From: Dehalococcoidales bacterium
Lineage (GTDB): Bacteria > Chloroflexota > Dehalococcoidia > Dehalococcoidales > UBA3254
DNA: 64,000 bases
Reading direction: 5' to 3'
Assembly: GCA_016926695.1 (NCBI GenBank)
Contig: JAFGOB010000170.1
Coordinates: forward strand, 7,042 to 71,041
In this document: positions 34,098 to 43,795 of the stretch, piece after piece
Numbering within the stretch: the stretch's first letter is position 1
Layout of the letters: every line of letters begins with the position of its first letter
Made by a program: the position numbers and the translations under genes
The notes under the pieces: model-generated
What the model saw: the letters and a program-made list of their open reading frames with translations, nothing else
Database searches by the model: none
What the model was told of the DNA's origin: nothing

Positions 34098-34177
34098 AAA
34101 CTACGGATTAGAAATTAAGATTATTTTTTCGGAGCAAGCAGATCAGTGATTCCTCGGACTGTCGATATCGATTAACC

Positions 34178-34621
34178 GTGAAAACAGCAGATTGCTGTTT
34201 CCGCTGTGGACTGTGCTGTAAAAAATATCAGCCGTTACTGAGCCCGGAGGAAGCCGGGTTCATTGCCGGTAAGCTGGGTATCAGCCGACAGTATTTTAAT
34301 GAACTATACTCGGATCCCCGCTGGCCTTTCGATAACAGCCTCTTGATACGTCATAATAATGGCGCATGCCCTTTTTTACAGGAAAACAGCGCCGGGAATG
34401 AATACAATTGCCTTATTCACGACTTTAAACCTTCATGCTGCCGCGAATGGGAATCAAGGATAGACCGCAACGAATGCAAAGAAGGTTTAAAGTCCGTATG
34501 GGGACTTGAAGTCGACGACTGCGGACGGGTTACAGGACGGATAGAGCGGCTGAAGGAGTTTGTTGAATTCCTCAGGTCCATAGATGTGCCCGGCAGCGAA
34601 ATTTCCAGGATTCAGGTTTAG
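34178..34621 (+). CDS. YkgJ-family cysteine cluster protein
   Basis: 147 residues. N-terminal CCFRCGLCCKKY and the central ACPFL...YNCLIHDFKPSCCREW carry eight cysteines with the CxxCGxCC and CxxH/CxxxxPxxC patterns of the family (zinc or Fe-S binding). Starts with GTG at 34178; no clear Shine-Dalgarno. Role unknown. Terminates ahead of a 317-base gap before the alpha-2-macroglobulin. Confidence 0.82.
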   Translation: MKTADCCFRCGLCCKKYQPLLSPEEAGFIAGKLGISRQYFNELYSDPRWPFDNSLLIRHNNGACPFLQENSAGNEYNCLIHDFKPSCCREWESRIDRNECKEGLKSVWGLEVDDCGRVTGRIERLKEFVEFLRSIDVPGSEISRIQV

Positions 34622-34938
34622 TCTCCCTGTTTTCACTTTCCTCTGTACCATGAGATTTCTACGACTGTAAGGGATGAAAGGGAATTCCAGCCTCTGAACG
34701 GGTGTCCTTTTTCTTTTTCTTAATCTCCTGGCCTGGCGCTTTTTAACAACCCATTCTGTCATCCGGCAATTATACCTCCCGGTACTATCTCTCCTAACTT
34801 ATGTTAAAGAAATACGTTATTATTTGTATGGATGGAAAGGCATATACCACAGTCCGAATGGCGCCGCAGAAGCCGAAGGCAAGTGTACCGGCCGTATATG
34901 CCGCCAATACAGAATATATTATATAAGTGAGGCCTAAA
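34622..34938. other. Intergenic region, 317 bases, no gene seen
   Basis: Upstream region of the alpha-2-macroglobulin gene. I see no hairpin with a T-run and no convincing promoter pair. A minus-strand frame crossing 34487-34762 overlaps the YkgJ gene and is not called. Confidence 0.5.
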
Positions 34939-37900
34939 ATGTTCCGGGGAAAAATCGTGTTACCTTTTATCATGATACTGGCGCTTGTCGCGATGGTTCT
35001 CCCTTCATGCGCATGTGAAGATACTCCGACCTCCTTTACGGCCGTAGTACCGGCTGTTTTTCAGACCGGGGTGAAACAGGACATATCTATGGCCCTCTTC
35101 ACAGGTGAATCGGAGGCTTCGGGCAATGTGATTGTCAGCCTGATTGACGGAGGAAAAGCGGTATCAGAGTCCCGCTCTCATATCAAGGGCAACGGCATTA
35201 TTGAGTTGCAGGTACCGGAACTGGCTGAGGGTGAGTATACCCTGCAAGTGAAAGGTGAAAATTTCCAGGAAGAGGCCACGATAGAGGTCCGCGACGACCA
35301 CCTGGTTTTCCTGGAAACGGATAAACCGATTTACAAACCGGGTCAAAGTATAAAGTTGAGGGCGGTGACACTGGATACGGCGCTAATGCCTGTCAGTCAG
35401 GAAATATCGGTTGAAGTCCAGGATGCCAAAGGGATAAAAATATTCCGGGACGTAATTACCAGTGATGAATATGGTATGGCTGAGACCGAACTGCCAATTT
35501 CATCCGAACCCAACCTGGGAACATGGAAGATCAGGGCCGCAACCGACAAAAGCGATACCCAGATTGATGTGAAGGTTGAAGAGTACGTATTACCTAAATA
35601 CGAGGTTAAAGTCGATCTTCCCAGAGAGTGGTACCTGGTAGATGAACCGATCAAAGGAAAAGTAAGCGCTACATATAGCTTCGGCAAACCGGTTAAGGGC
35701 AATCTCGAGATAATCGCAATAAAATACGTGGGTACCTGGCAGGAATATGCCAGGCTGAATCTCGATATAGATGGTGAATGCGATTTTACACTGCCTGCGG
35801 CGGAATACGTTGCAGGTGTACCGGCTGCACAGGGCAACGGGAATATCAGGTTGGAGTTCGCCGTTACGGAGATCTCAACCGGTTACCGGGAGAAGACAGA
35901 CAGCCTGCTGAATATATCTCAGTCTTCGACCAATCTAACCATTATCCCCGAGGGATCCATATTCAAGCCAGGTCTTCCCTACAGTTTCCTGGTTATCGCA
36001 GAAACGCCCGACAATAAACTTACGGACGCGGAAATAAAGACGCATATTACGTACTGGGATAAGGACTTCGGCGAAGCCGGAAGCCTTGATCTACAGGGAC
36101 AGACGGAGAAAGGCAAAATACTGGTGGAAATCAGTCCTCCACCTGACAGCGTAGCCATGACTGTTGATTGTTCCACGCAGGATTCATCCGCTTCCAAAAC
36201 CATTGAGGCGGCCTACTCTCCGACCGGGAATTTTATACACCTGGAACAGACTACAGAGGGAGTAATCAATACGGGCGAAGACATCAAATTTTACGTATTT
36301 TCAACCGGTGAGACAAGAAACTTCTACTATGAAGTGATCTCCGGTGGCAGACTGGTCTTTTCAGACTATACTCAGGGGAATGAAATAACACTGAAAACTA
36401 CACCGGCAATGGCCCCTTCCGGACGGCTTCTGGTCTACCAGGTACTGCCTAATTCCGAAGTGGCAGCGGACTATCTGCCCTTTGATGTTACAGCAGAGTA
36501 TCCCCAGCAGGTCACTATTGAGACATCAACGGAGGAGGCCGGACCCGGTGAAAGCATTGAAATAAACCTTCAGACAGAAGGGAAGGCGCAAGTAGGGCTG
36601 GCGGCGGTCGATAAATCGGTGTTTATCCTGGCCGAAAACCGCGTCAATTTGCAGCAGGTTTTCGATAAGCTTGAAAAGTTGTACATGGAGCCCCGGGTGG
36701 AGTTACACGAGGTCTCTATCTACCAGGGCATCCAAAATGATGGAGCGAGGGAAGTATTCAAGAATGCGGGAGTGATAGTGCTCAGCAACAATAACGTCCC
36801 GGAAGGGAAAAAATATGAATCGCCGATGAACGGTATGCTACAGGGGGGACGCGGTATACTGGAAAATGACGGAGGGGCCATACCTCCCATGGCCGTGGCA
36901 ATGGCTTCCGCTGAAGTAAAATCACAGGTGCACGATCAGTCAACGGGACTGGCCGAAGTGCAACGCATCCGCCAGTTCTTCCCCGAGACCTGGATCTGGA
37001 GCAAGATTGAAACCGATGATAACGGCAGGGCATCCATCGAAGTAGAAGTACCGGATACCATCACTACCTGGATAATGAGGGCCGTAGCGGTCTCCAAATC
37101 CAACGGGCTGGGGATCACCGAAGGACAGCTCAGGGTCTTTCAACCCTTCTTCCTTTCTATCGACCTGCCGTACTCAGTTATCCGGGGAGAGGAGTTCCCT
37201 GTCAACGTGGCGGTCTATAACTACCTGGACCAGCCGCAAGAGGTACTGATAGAACTGGAAAAGGCGGACTGGTTCGATATACTGGACGAAAATCAAAAAA
37301 CAATTGAAATCCAGGCCAATGATATCGGCAGCGCCTCATTCCGAATCAGGCCCCTGAAGCTGGGAAATGCCAATGAAGTGAAAGTCACCGCCCGCAGCGG
37401 ACAGGCAGCGGATGCTGTAGTCAAGAGTCTTATCGTGGAAGCGGAAGGCGTAGTCAGGGAAATAACAGACAACCTCACCCTGACAGGCGGCGAAGAAGCT
37501 GCTTTCTCTACTGATATTCCGGCTTCGGCTGTAGAGGGTTCCGCCAGGGCCTACTTAACCCTTACATCCAGCTTTCTGGCACAGACCATAGACGGTCTGG
37601 AATCACTGATCCAGATGCCGTTCGGATGCGGCGAGCAGAACATGATCATCTTTGCTCCGGACGTGTATATCACCCGGTATCTGCAATCCAGCGGACAGAT
37701 AAAACCTGAGATTATGGCCAAGGCCGAGAAGCTGATGCTTACGGGATACCAGCGTCAACTGACTTACCGGCGGACTGACGGCAGTTTCTCCGCATTCGGC
37801 CAGGATGATAAAGAAGGAAGTCTCTGGCTGACGGCTTTTGTGCTGAAGTGTTTTTCTGAGGCTAAAGACCTGATTTACATTGACGACCAGGTACTTGGAA

Positions 37901-39078
37901 GCGCCAGCGAATGGATACTGAATCATCAGAATCCGGATGGTTCTTTTGATCAGGTGGGTTTTATACATCACAAGGAAATTTTCGGAGGGCTGAGCGGTAA
38001 AGAGGCTCTGACGGCCTACGCGGCGATAGCCCTGTTACAGTACGGTGACGAGAGCGGATCAGCCGGGGCTATTAAATACCTTGAAAACAGGCTTGACAGC
38101 ATTGAAGATGCCTATACCATGACGCTGACGGCATGTGCCCTGGAAATGGCCGGCAGCGGCAGCCGGGATGCAGCATACCAAAAGCTGATGAGCTTTGCCA
38201 GAGAAGATGAGAACGGTCTCTACTGGGGAGATGATGTCATGGTGGAGGATGGTTTTGAAGGTGCTGTGCCAAAGATAACAGACCGGCAGATTGTCCGGAC
38301 GTCGTCGATTGAGGCTACGGCTTATGCCGTATTGGCTCTGACCCGGCACGGTGATACATTCAATGCCTCTGCTGGAGCAAAATGGCTGGTCTCAAAACGT
38401 AATGCTTACGGAGGATTCGGTTCTACCCAGGATACAGTCATGTCCCTTCAAGCACTGGTTGAATATACCGGCAGCTCAAAAGAGGATGTGAACCTGGATA
38501 TCCTGGTCGAATGGGGTGAAAAAGTACAACAAATACATATTTCTTCACAGAATTATGATGTTCTCCAGATAATCGAAATACCGGTCGATGGGGAAGTCAA
38601 GGTCAGTGCCATGGGAAGCGGAGAAGCAATCGGGCAGATCGTACGCAGGTTTAATTTGCCTGAAGTTGACAGGGAAATAACTGAAATACTGAAGATAAGT
38701 GTAGACTATGATGCCGATGAGGTAGCCGTCAATGATGAGGTCAAGGTGTCGGTAGACCTTTCCTACAATCCGCCTGAAAAAACAGGAACAGGTATGCTGG
38801 TGGTAGATATTTCAGTTCCTACGGGCTTTGCCGCTGTAAAGGACTCTGTCGAAAGAGTGGTGGAGGAACGCGAGCAATTCAAACGTTATGAAATATCGGG
38901 CCGCAAGGTTATCTTTTATCTTGAAGATATGCTGCCCGGCGAGAGAGTGGAGTTTGAATTCAGGGTAAAAGCGCTTTACCCGGTAAAAGCCAGGGGAGTA
39001 ACAAGCCAGGCCTATTCCTATTACCAGCCGGAGCTTGCGGCTGAATCATTGAGCGGGGACATCACAGTATTGGAATAA
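34939..39078 (+). CDS. Alpha-2-macroglobulin-like lipoprotein with thioester
   Basis: 1379 residues from ATG 34939, which has GAGG six bases before (a GTG at 34927 is the alternative). A signal peptide ends in MVLPSC, so it should be lipidated and face outward. Macroglobulin domains include FLETDKPIYKPGQS (MG2-type opening). The bait region (about 555-640) is followed by VEVPDTITTWIMRAVAVSK...VFQPFFLSIDLPYSVIRGEEFPVNVAVYNYL, then the thioester MPFGCGEQNM with Cys897-Gly-Glu-Gln900, the TGYQRQLTYRRTDGSFSAFG helical domain and a C-terminal receptor-binding-like domain with VIFYLEDMLPGERVEFEFRVKA and AYSYYQPE. These segments resemble animal A2M closely. It should trap proteases or tag targets. 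No pbpC neighbour. Confidence 0.93.
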   Translation: MFRGKIVLPFIMILALVAMVLPSCACEDTPTSFTAVVPAVFQTGVKQDISMALFTGESEASGNVIVSLIDGGKAVSESRSHIKGNGIIELQVPELAEGEYTLQVKGENFQEEATIEVRDDHLVFLETDKPIYKPGQSIKLRAVTLDTALMPVSQEISVEVQDAKGIKIFRDVITSDEYGMAETELPISSEPNLGTWKIRAATDKSDTQIDVKVEEYVLPKYEVKVDLPREWYLVDEPIKGKVSATYSFGKPVKGNLEIIAIKYVGTWQEYARLNLDIDGECDFTLPAAEYVAGVPAAQGNGNIRLEFAVTEISTGYREKTDSLLNISQSSTNLTIIPEGSIFKPGLPYSFLVIAETPDNKLTDAEIKTHITYWDKDFGEAGSLDLQGQTEKGKILVEISPPPDSVAMTVDCSTQDSSASKTIEAAYSPTGNFIHLEQTTEGVINTGEDIKFYVFSTGETRNFYYEVISGGRLVFSDYTQGNEITLKTTPAMAPSGRLLVYQVLPNSEVAADYLPFDVTAEYPQQVTIETSTEEAGPGESIEINLQTEGKAQVGLAAVDKSVFILAENRVNLQQVFDKLEKLYMEPRVELHEVSIYQGIQNDGAREVFKNAGVIVLSNNNVPEGKKYESPMNGMLQGGRGILENDGGAIPPMAVAMASAEVKSQVHDQSTGLAEVQRIRQFFPETWIWSKIETDDNGRASIEVEVPDTITTWIMRAVAVSKSNGLGITEGQLRVFQPFFLSIDLPYSVIRGEEFPVNVAVYNYLDQPQEVLIELEKADWFDILDENQKTIEIQANDIGSASFRIRPLKLGNANEVKVTARSGQAADAVVKSLIVEAEGVVREITDNLTLTGGEEAAFSTDIPASAVEGSARAYLTLTSSFLAQTIDGLESLIQMPFGCGEQNMIIFAPDVYITRYLQSSGQIKPEIMAKAEKLMLTGYQRQLTYRRTDGSFSAFGQDDKEGSLWLTAFVLKCFSEAKDLIYIDDQVLGSASEWILNHQNPDGSFDQVGFIHHKEIFGGLSGKEALTAYAAIALLQYGDESGSAGAIKYLENRLDSIEDAYTMTLTACALEMAGSGSRDAAYQKLMSFAREDENGLYWGDDVMVEDGFEGAVPKITDRQIVRTSSIEATAYAVLALTRHGDTFNASAGAKWLVSKRNAYGGFGSTQDTVMSLQALVEYTGSSKEDVNLDILVEWGEKVQQIHISSQNYDVLQIIEIPVDGEVKVSAMGSGEAIGQIVRRFNLPEVDREITEILKISVDYDADEVAVNDEVKVSVDLSYNPPEKTGTGMLVVDISVPTGFAAVKDSVERVVEEREQFKRYEISGRKVIFYLEDMLPGERVEFEFRVKALYPVKARGVTSQAYSYYQPELAAESLSGDITVLE

Positions 39079-39163
39079 TAGTCCGGACTATATCATCCGT
39101 GAAGTTGCATTAACCGGGGAAGCCAGCAGGTGATCCTTGATCACGCATCAAAGTACCCCTAAC

Positions 39164-39206
39164 GAGCCTGGGATTGTACACCGTTCCGGTGAAAAAACTC
39201 AGGCTC
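39164..39206 (+). terminator. Nested hairpin after the alpha-2-macroglobulin gene
   Basis: GAGCCTG (39164-39170) pairs with CAGGCTC (39200-39206); an inner CACCG/CGGTG stem lies at 39179-39191. It is followed by TATCAGTTTTGTTT, a T-rich but broken tail. Likely the A2M terminator. Confidence 0.45.
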
Positions 39207-39285
39207 TATCAGTTTTGTTTAGTAATGGACCAAGGTGATTATCATGTTGTGCAATTACCCCAGATAATGTATACTTAAGTTACCG

Positions 39286-39990
39286 ATGACGATTGAAACA
39301 GACCAGCTAAAAAACATCGCCTATTTTACTGGCCTTGAGGTTGCGGAGCTTGAAGAAATCAAGCCCTATATATCAGAAAAGTCAGTAGCAAAGGGAGAGT
39401 TGTTTTTATTTGAAGGCGAATGGTCTGACTATCTTTACTTTCTGATAGGGGGACTGGTGAAGGTATACAAGACCTCCCAGGCCGGCAAAGAGCAAATACT
39501 GCACATCGCTCCTCCCGGCGAGTCTCTCAACGATGTCTCTACATTCGATGGCGGCACAAACCAGGCCAGCATGGTGGCTATGACCCCTGTGCAGCTCTAT
39601 GCCGTTCACAAAAACGACCTTAAGACAATCCTGGAAAGCCATCCGAGGATATATATTAATATATTAAAGGCCCTGGCGTACCGGATACGCAGGGACTCCA
39701 ACCTTGTAGAAGAGCTTTCTTCGACACAGGTCATGGGCAGACTGGCAAAGCTTCTAACCGGAAAATACGCGGGAGAGGAGGCTACGGTAGGTCTATGGCT
39801 GACCCAGCAAGATATGGCCAGTATGATCGGTACATGCAGGGAGGTGGTAAACCGGTCATTAAAAATCATGGAAGAGAAAGGCGCGATCAGGTTGGGGCGG
39901 CACAGGATAGTGGTGTTAAACAAGGAAATACTGGCAGACATGGCCAAGGCGACTATTGATACAACTCCCAAATACCTCACGACTAACTGA
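39286..39990 (+). CDS. Crp/Fnr-family transcriptional regulator
   Basis: 234 residues. An N-terminal cyclic-nucleotide-binding fold (about 10-125, GEWSDYLYFLIGGLVKVYKTS...GKEQILHIAPPGESLNDVSTFDG) is joined by the dimer helix to a winged helix with LTQQDMASMIGTCREVVNRSLKIMEEKGAI. There is no N-terminal Cys cluster, so it is not an oxygen-sensing Fnr. The Arg/Glu contact in the phosphate cassette is not obvious, so the ligand is uncertain. The recognition helix CREVVNR suits a TGTGA site. The terminator at 40104-40142 follows. Confidence 0.88.
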   Translation: MTIETDQLKNIAYFTGLEVAELEEIKPYISEKSVAKGELFLFEGEWSDYLYFLIGGLVKVYKTSQAGKEQILHIAPPGESLNDVSTFDGGTNQASMVAMTPVQLYAVHKNDLKTILESHPRIYINILKALAYRIRRDSNLVEELSSTQVMGRLAKLLTGKYAGEEATVGLWLTQQDMASMIGTCREVVNRSLKIMEEKGAIRLGRHRIVVLNKEILADMAKATIDTTPKYLTTN

Positions 39991-40321
39991 AGGCTGGCGA
40001 ACTGTAAAAATACTCCTTGTGATTACGGTTAGGAAAGGAACTACAACGGAAACATCATTTATGTCAAGCCATCAGGGCTAAGTAACAGAGGCATCGAAAG
40101 GACAACTCTCTCGCCCCCGGATAGGGATGAGAGAGTTTTTTGTCGGGAATATAAAGCAGTATGAAACCCGCAGGGGGAACCGACGTGAAAAACAGAGGAT
40201 ACATATTCAACCGGGAATGCCTGGCATATACGGTTGTTATCAAGTCAGGTTGAGACATGTACCTCGAAAGAGGGCCAATGAGCATTGCTGTGGGTGAATC
40301 AAAGAAAAAAGGAGATTGGAA
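39991..40321. other. Intergenic region, 331 bases
   Basis: Holds the strong terminator at 40104-40142 and the upstream region of the following SDR. No gene is seen; a 73-codon minus-strand frame has no supporting feature. Confidence 0.6.
40104..40142 (+). terminator. Rho-independent terminator after the Crp gene
   Basis: AACTCTCTC (40104-40112) and GAGAGAGTT (40129-40137) form a 9-bp stem; six T from 40136 follow. The gene ends 114 bases upstream. Confidence 0.8.
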
Positions 40322-41116
40322 ATGGGTCTACCGAGTTTGCCATTGAAAGACAGGGTAGCTATTGTGACAGGTGCTGGAGGCGTAAATGGAATAGGAAGAG
40401 CTATTGCTTTAACTCTGGCTGACGCCGGGGCTGATGTCGCAGTCTGTGACGTAGTTGTCAAAGAGAAGAACTGGGACCTGGAAGGAACTGCTGAGGCAAT
40501 CCGCAAGCTGGGACGGCGTTCCCTGGCTGTCAAGGTAGATGTTACTGAAGAGGGCGAAGTGGTCGCTTTTATCGACAAGATCAAGCAGGAGTTCGGTAAA
40601 ATTGACATTATGGTCAACTCCGTCGGAGCTGCCGCTCACTCGACGCTGGATGAGCTGACCCTTGAACTGTGGGAAAAGGGCATAAACGTTAACCTCAATA
40701 GCGCCTATATCTGCTGTCGTGCCGTGAGTAAGGTCATGAGAGCACAAAAGAAAGGCGTCATCGTCAATATGTCTTCCCTGTCGGGTCTTGACGCGGCCGG
40801 GGCCTCTATTTATGGGATCGCTAAACAGGGCGTCTGTACGCTAACGAAGTGGCTGGCCTGGGAGTTGGCCCCGGATAAAATCAGGGTTAATGCCATAGCC
40901 CCCGCCGGGGTACACTCGGATTTTCCCGCTCATAATATAGGCTTCTCTTTTGCCAAGGCCCGGCGGCAGACTGGCGATACATCGCAGTGGGGAGTGACCG
41001 AGCCCAGCGATATCGCAAATGTCGCCCTCTTCCTGGTCTCGGATGCCTCCAGCCGAATCACGGGACAGAGCATAATTGTGGATGGAGGTTACTCGCTGGC
41101 GCTGACCTGGACCTAG
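40322..41116 (+). CDS. Short-chain dehydrogenase/reductase
   Basis: 264 residues. The nucleotide-binding loop is extended (TGAGGVNGIGRAIA), the NNAG motif reads NSVG, catalytic Ser lies in NMSSLSG and the catalytic pair in YGIAKQG. These departures set it apart from FabG; a steroid, sugar or cyclohexanol-type substrate is possible but unproven. A DVVVKEKNWD insert after strand 2 is unusual. AAGGAG lies seven bases before the ATG. Followed by the HtrA promoter region. Confidence 0.82.
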   Translation: MGLPSLPLKDRVAIVTGAGGVNGIGRAIALTLADAGADVAVCDVVVKEKNWDLEGTAEAIRKLGRRSLAVKVDVTEEGEVVAFIDKIKQEFGKIDIMVNSVGAAAHSTLDELTLELWEKGINVNLNSAYICCRAVSKVMRAQKKGVIVNMSSLSGLDAAGASIYGIAKQGVCTLTKWLAWELAPDKIRVNAIAPAGVHSDFPAHNIGFSFAKARRQTGDTSQWGVTEPSDIANVALFLVSDASSRITGQSIIVDGGYSLALTWT

Positions 41117-41311
41117 AGAATTTGTCTATTGTCTCTCCGTTTGTACGTTCCCATTTCCAGACTTACGGCAGCCGGAAACAAGAATTTTATCTTTAAGTTA
41201 TTCTACTTGTATCAAAAAAATATGTGGGGTAAGCCTAGTTTTTCCAGAAAGGGGGTATGCCGCTAACCGGACTTTTTACTTCCGGGCTAAGAGGTTCGCA
41301 GTGCGTATTGT

Positions 41312-41319
41312 GCTATAAT
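41312..41319 (+). promoter_or_regulatory. Extended -10 promoter of the htrA-like gene
   Basis: TGCTATAAT at 41311-41319 has the TGn extension and a perfect TATAAT, with no good -35, as extended -10 promoters often show. It lies about 40 bases before the GTG. Confidence 0.5.
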
Positions 41320-41359
41320 TAGTATAGTATGAGTTATTCTACACAAGGAAAGGGTAATC

Positions 41360-42622
41360 GTGAAAACAAAAGCTTCTTTTTTTACCGTTATCACTCTCTG
41401 TCTAGTACTTTTCACATTATCCGGGTGTACCCTGCCCGAATATCCCACGCAAACTCCAACACCAAGTCCGATTTCAATTTTAAGTCCGTCCCCCATACCA
41501 ACTCAAAGCCCGGCAGCAGCACCGTCATCTCCTGTTGAGACTTATGCGCCGCAAACCGAAGGGACTGCCGCCCCCACATCCACACCTTTTGAAACTCAGA
41601 CTCCAATTGCAACTTATACTCCAAACCCGATAGAAGGGGATTTTTCTAAGGAGCCTGTTTTTTCCAGTACGGAACAGGAACATCTAGCGGACTATATTTC
41701 GGTAATATCCAAAGTCAGGCCTTCAGTGGTTGTGATCCATACAGAGGTCCCGGCCTTCGATCTTTTTACCGGTACTACCACGCAAAAAGGGGCCGGCTCC
41801 GGCTGGGTCTATGATTCAGGCGGTCTTATAGTAACCAATTATCATGTTATAGAGGGGGCAAACAGCATTACCATCACGCTTGATGACGGAAGGCAGTTTG
41901 TTGCCGATACTGTAAGAACAGACAGTGTTACCGATCTGGCTATACTGAAGATAGACGCTCCCGGACTGACTGCACTGGAGCTGGAAGATTCATCAAAGCT
42001 TAAAGTAGGTGAGCTGGTAGTGGCTATCGGAAATTCGCTGGACGAAGGTATCAGCGCTACGAACGGGATCATCAGCGCCACGGGAATTTCAATTACTACC
42101 GAGACAGGCGAAATTCTATACGACCTTATTAAGACCAACGCAGCAATTAACCCGGGGAACAGCGGCGGTCCACTGGTCAACATGGCGGGGAAGGTCATCG
42201 GTATTACAGGAGCTAAAGTCGCGCAGATAGGTGTTGAAGGCTCGGGCTATGCTATAAGCACTGCTGTGGCCCTACCCATTATCAATGAACTGATCACCAA
42301 TGGTTTTGTTTCCAGGCCCTGGCTGGGAGTATCCCTGTATACTGTCGATATGGCCGCTATACAGGCCTTGGACTTAAGCGTGGATAGCGGAGTACTGATC
42401 AGACAGGTGGTAAGGGGCAGTCCCGCCGATAAAGCCGGGATCAAACGCTATGATGTTATTACCAGCTTTGAAGGGGAGCAGGTAGAAACAAAAGAAGACC
42501 TGGTGAAGGTACTGCGCAGTCAACGTGTCGGACAGATCGTTGAGGTAGAATACTGGAGGGGTGAAAATAAAAGCGTAACTTACATCACCCTGGGGCAGTC
42601 TCCCCCTCCTGAGACTCCCTAA
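41360..42622 (+). CDS. HtrA/DegP-type serine protease, lipoprotein with PDZ domain
   Basis: 420 residues. The signal peptide ends LSGC, so the protein is probably membrane-tethered. A Pro/Thr/Ser linker (about 25-95) spans the surface layer. The trypsin-like domain has His162 (VTNYHVIEG), Asp192 (SVTDLAIL) and Ser268 (NPGNSGGP). One PDZ domain (about 315-410) follows with SPADKAGIKRYDVITSFEG. Lipoprotein anchoring replaces the usual membrane helix. GTG start with AAGGAAAGGG upstream. Protein quality control at the surface is likely, near the A2M gene 2.3 kb upstream. Confidence 0.92.
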   Translation: MKTKASFFTVITLCLVLFTLSGCTLPEYPTQTPTPSPISILSPSPIPTQSPAAAPSSPVETYAPQTEGTAAPTSTPFETQTPIATYTPNPIEGDFSKEPVFSSTEQEHLADYISVISKVRPSVVVIHTEVPAFDLFTGTTTQKGAGSGWVYDSGGLIVTNYHVIEGANSITITLDDGRQFVADTVRTDSVTDLAILKIDAPGLTALELEDSSKLKVGELVVAIGNSLDEGISATNGIISATGISITTETGEILYDLIKTNAAINPGNSGGPLVNMAGKVIGITGAKVAQIGVEGSGYAISTAVALPIINELITNGFVSRPWLGVSLYTVDMAAIQALDLSVDSGVLIRQVVRGSPADKAGIKRYDVITSFEGEQVETKEDLVKVLRSQRVGQIVEVEYWRGENKSVTYITLGQSPPPETP

Positions 42623-42701
42623 ACCTCGACCATATGCCTCCTGCGGCGTTTTATGGATAAATTATATACGACAACATCAAATATTGCTATAGGATTGGCT
42701 C

Positions 42702-42772
42702 AGCCTGGATCACCGTCAAGCTGCGCAAGGCAATAAAGGAGTAATGGTGCTCGCTTGCGGCTCAACCAGGCT
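42702..42772 (+). repeat. Nested inverted repeat upstream of the Usp gene
   Basis: AGCCTGG/CCAGGCT (42702-42708, 42766-42772) encloses CGCAAG/CTTGCG (42724-42729, 42754-42759). It lies 63 bases before the TTG start and could be a leader structure. No T-run. Confidence 0.4.
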
Positions 42773-42834
42773 TCGCTATCCGCAAAAACTTATGACGTTA
42801 TATATAGAAAAAATACAGGGAAGGGAGGGTAAAA

Positions 42835-43743
42835 TTGTATAAAAGGATGCTGGTTTTACTTGACGGATCAAAGCTGGCAGAGGTGGTATTTTCTTACGCC
42901 AGAGAGCTCTCCGGCAGGTTCGGTCTGGATCTGGACCTTTTACACGTGTGCAACTCCCAGGAGGCCGACCAGTTGCCAATGAGGGAAGCCTATGTCGAAC
43001 ATATGGCCGAAGAGCTGAAAAAACAATCTGAGGACCTGATTCAAAAAGTAGGTGCGGAAGGCAAAAAGAAGTCCATCAATGTTAAAAGCGAGGTGCTGGT
43101 AGGGTATCCGGCGGATGAAATACTCAAATACATCGATGAAAATGAAATTGATCTTTTACTGCTATCAACACATGGCAGCTCGGGGATTCGTCGATGGGGA
43201 CTGGGCAGTGTAGCGGAGAAGGTTATCCATGAATCGAGCGTGCCGGTCTGGCTGGTCCCGTCTCAACTGCTGGATGAAATTATATACGATAAATTCCAGG
43301 AAAGATCGGTACTGATACCGCTGGACGGCTCTCCAAAGGCTGAATCGATTCTGCCGCATATTCAAGAACTGACCATACAGAGACGTACTGATACGGAGTT
43401 TCTCCTGCTTTATGTAGCCAAGCTCCCGCCGGTGCCGATGGTTTCACAAAGCCGTGAATGGGTCCAGGATATCACGGCCATAAAAAAGGCCGGGCAGGAA
43501 TACCTGGACAAGACAGTAAAAAAACTAAAAAACGCCGGATTCCAGGCCAGGGGAGAACTGGTGGAGGGAGACCCGGCGGAAGAAATCGTCAAATACGCTA
43601 CGGAGCATCATCCCCGCCTGATAGCAATGTCAACTCACGGACGTACGGGTTTTACCAAGTTTATTTTCAGCAGCGTTACAGAAAGCGTTCTGCGCAGGCT
43701 GCGCAAAACACCTTTATTCCTGGTAGGACCTGCGGAAGACTAA
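42835..43743 (+). CDS. Tandem universal stress protein (two UspA domains)
   Basis: 302 residues with two Usp domains, about 1-145 and 155-300. Each ends in the ATP-binding G-x2-G-x9-G(S/T) loop: STHGSSGIRRWGLGSVAEKVI and STHGRTGFTKFIFSSVTESVL. The second loop has Phe-Ser in place of Gly-Ser, so only the first may bind ATP well. Starts with TTG, with GGGAGGG five bases before. Single-gene unit; stress and energy-limitation roles are known for the family. Confidence 0.9.
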   Translation: MYKRMLVLLDGSKLAEVVFSYARELSGRFGLDLDLLHVCNSQEADQLPMREAYVEHMAEELKKQSEDLIQKVGAEGKKKSINVKSEVLVGYPADEILKYIDENEIDLLLLSTHGSSGIRRWGLGSVAEKVIHESSVPVWLVPSQLLDEIIYDKFQERSVLIPLDGSPKAESILPHIQELTIQRRTDTEFLLLYVAKLPPVPMVSQSREWVQDITAIKKAGQEYLDKTVKKLKNAGFQARGELVEGDPAEEIVKYATEHHPRLIAMSTHGRTGFTKFIFSSVTESVLRRLRKTPLFLVGPAED

Positions 43744-43763
43744 ACGTTGTATATCGAAAATAA

Positions 43764-43789
43764 CCGGAGCCTGCAACCGCAGGCTCCGG
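43764..43789 (-). terminator. Hairpin between convergent usp and ileS
   Basis: CCGGAGCCTGC (43764-43774) and GCAGGCTCCGG (43779-43789) form a perfect 11-bp stem with an AACC loop. On the minus strand it is followed by TTATTTTCG, so it terminates ileS; on the plus strand there is no T-run but the stem may still help usp. Confidence 0.7.
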
Positions 43790-43795
43790 ACATGA

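Noticed and set aside
34487..34762. 91-codon minus-strand frame rich in Arg/Lys
   Set aside because: Overlaps the YkgJ gene and has no ribosome-binding site; the basic composition comes from A/G-rich DNA.
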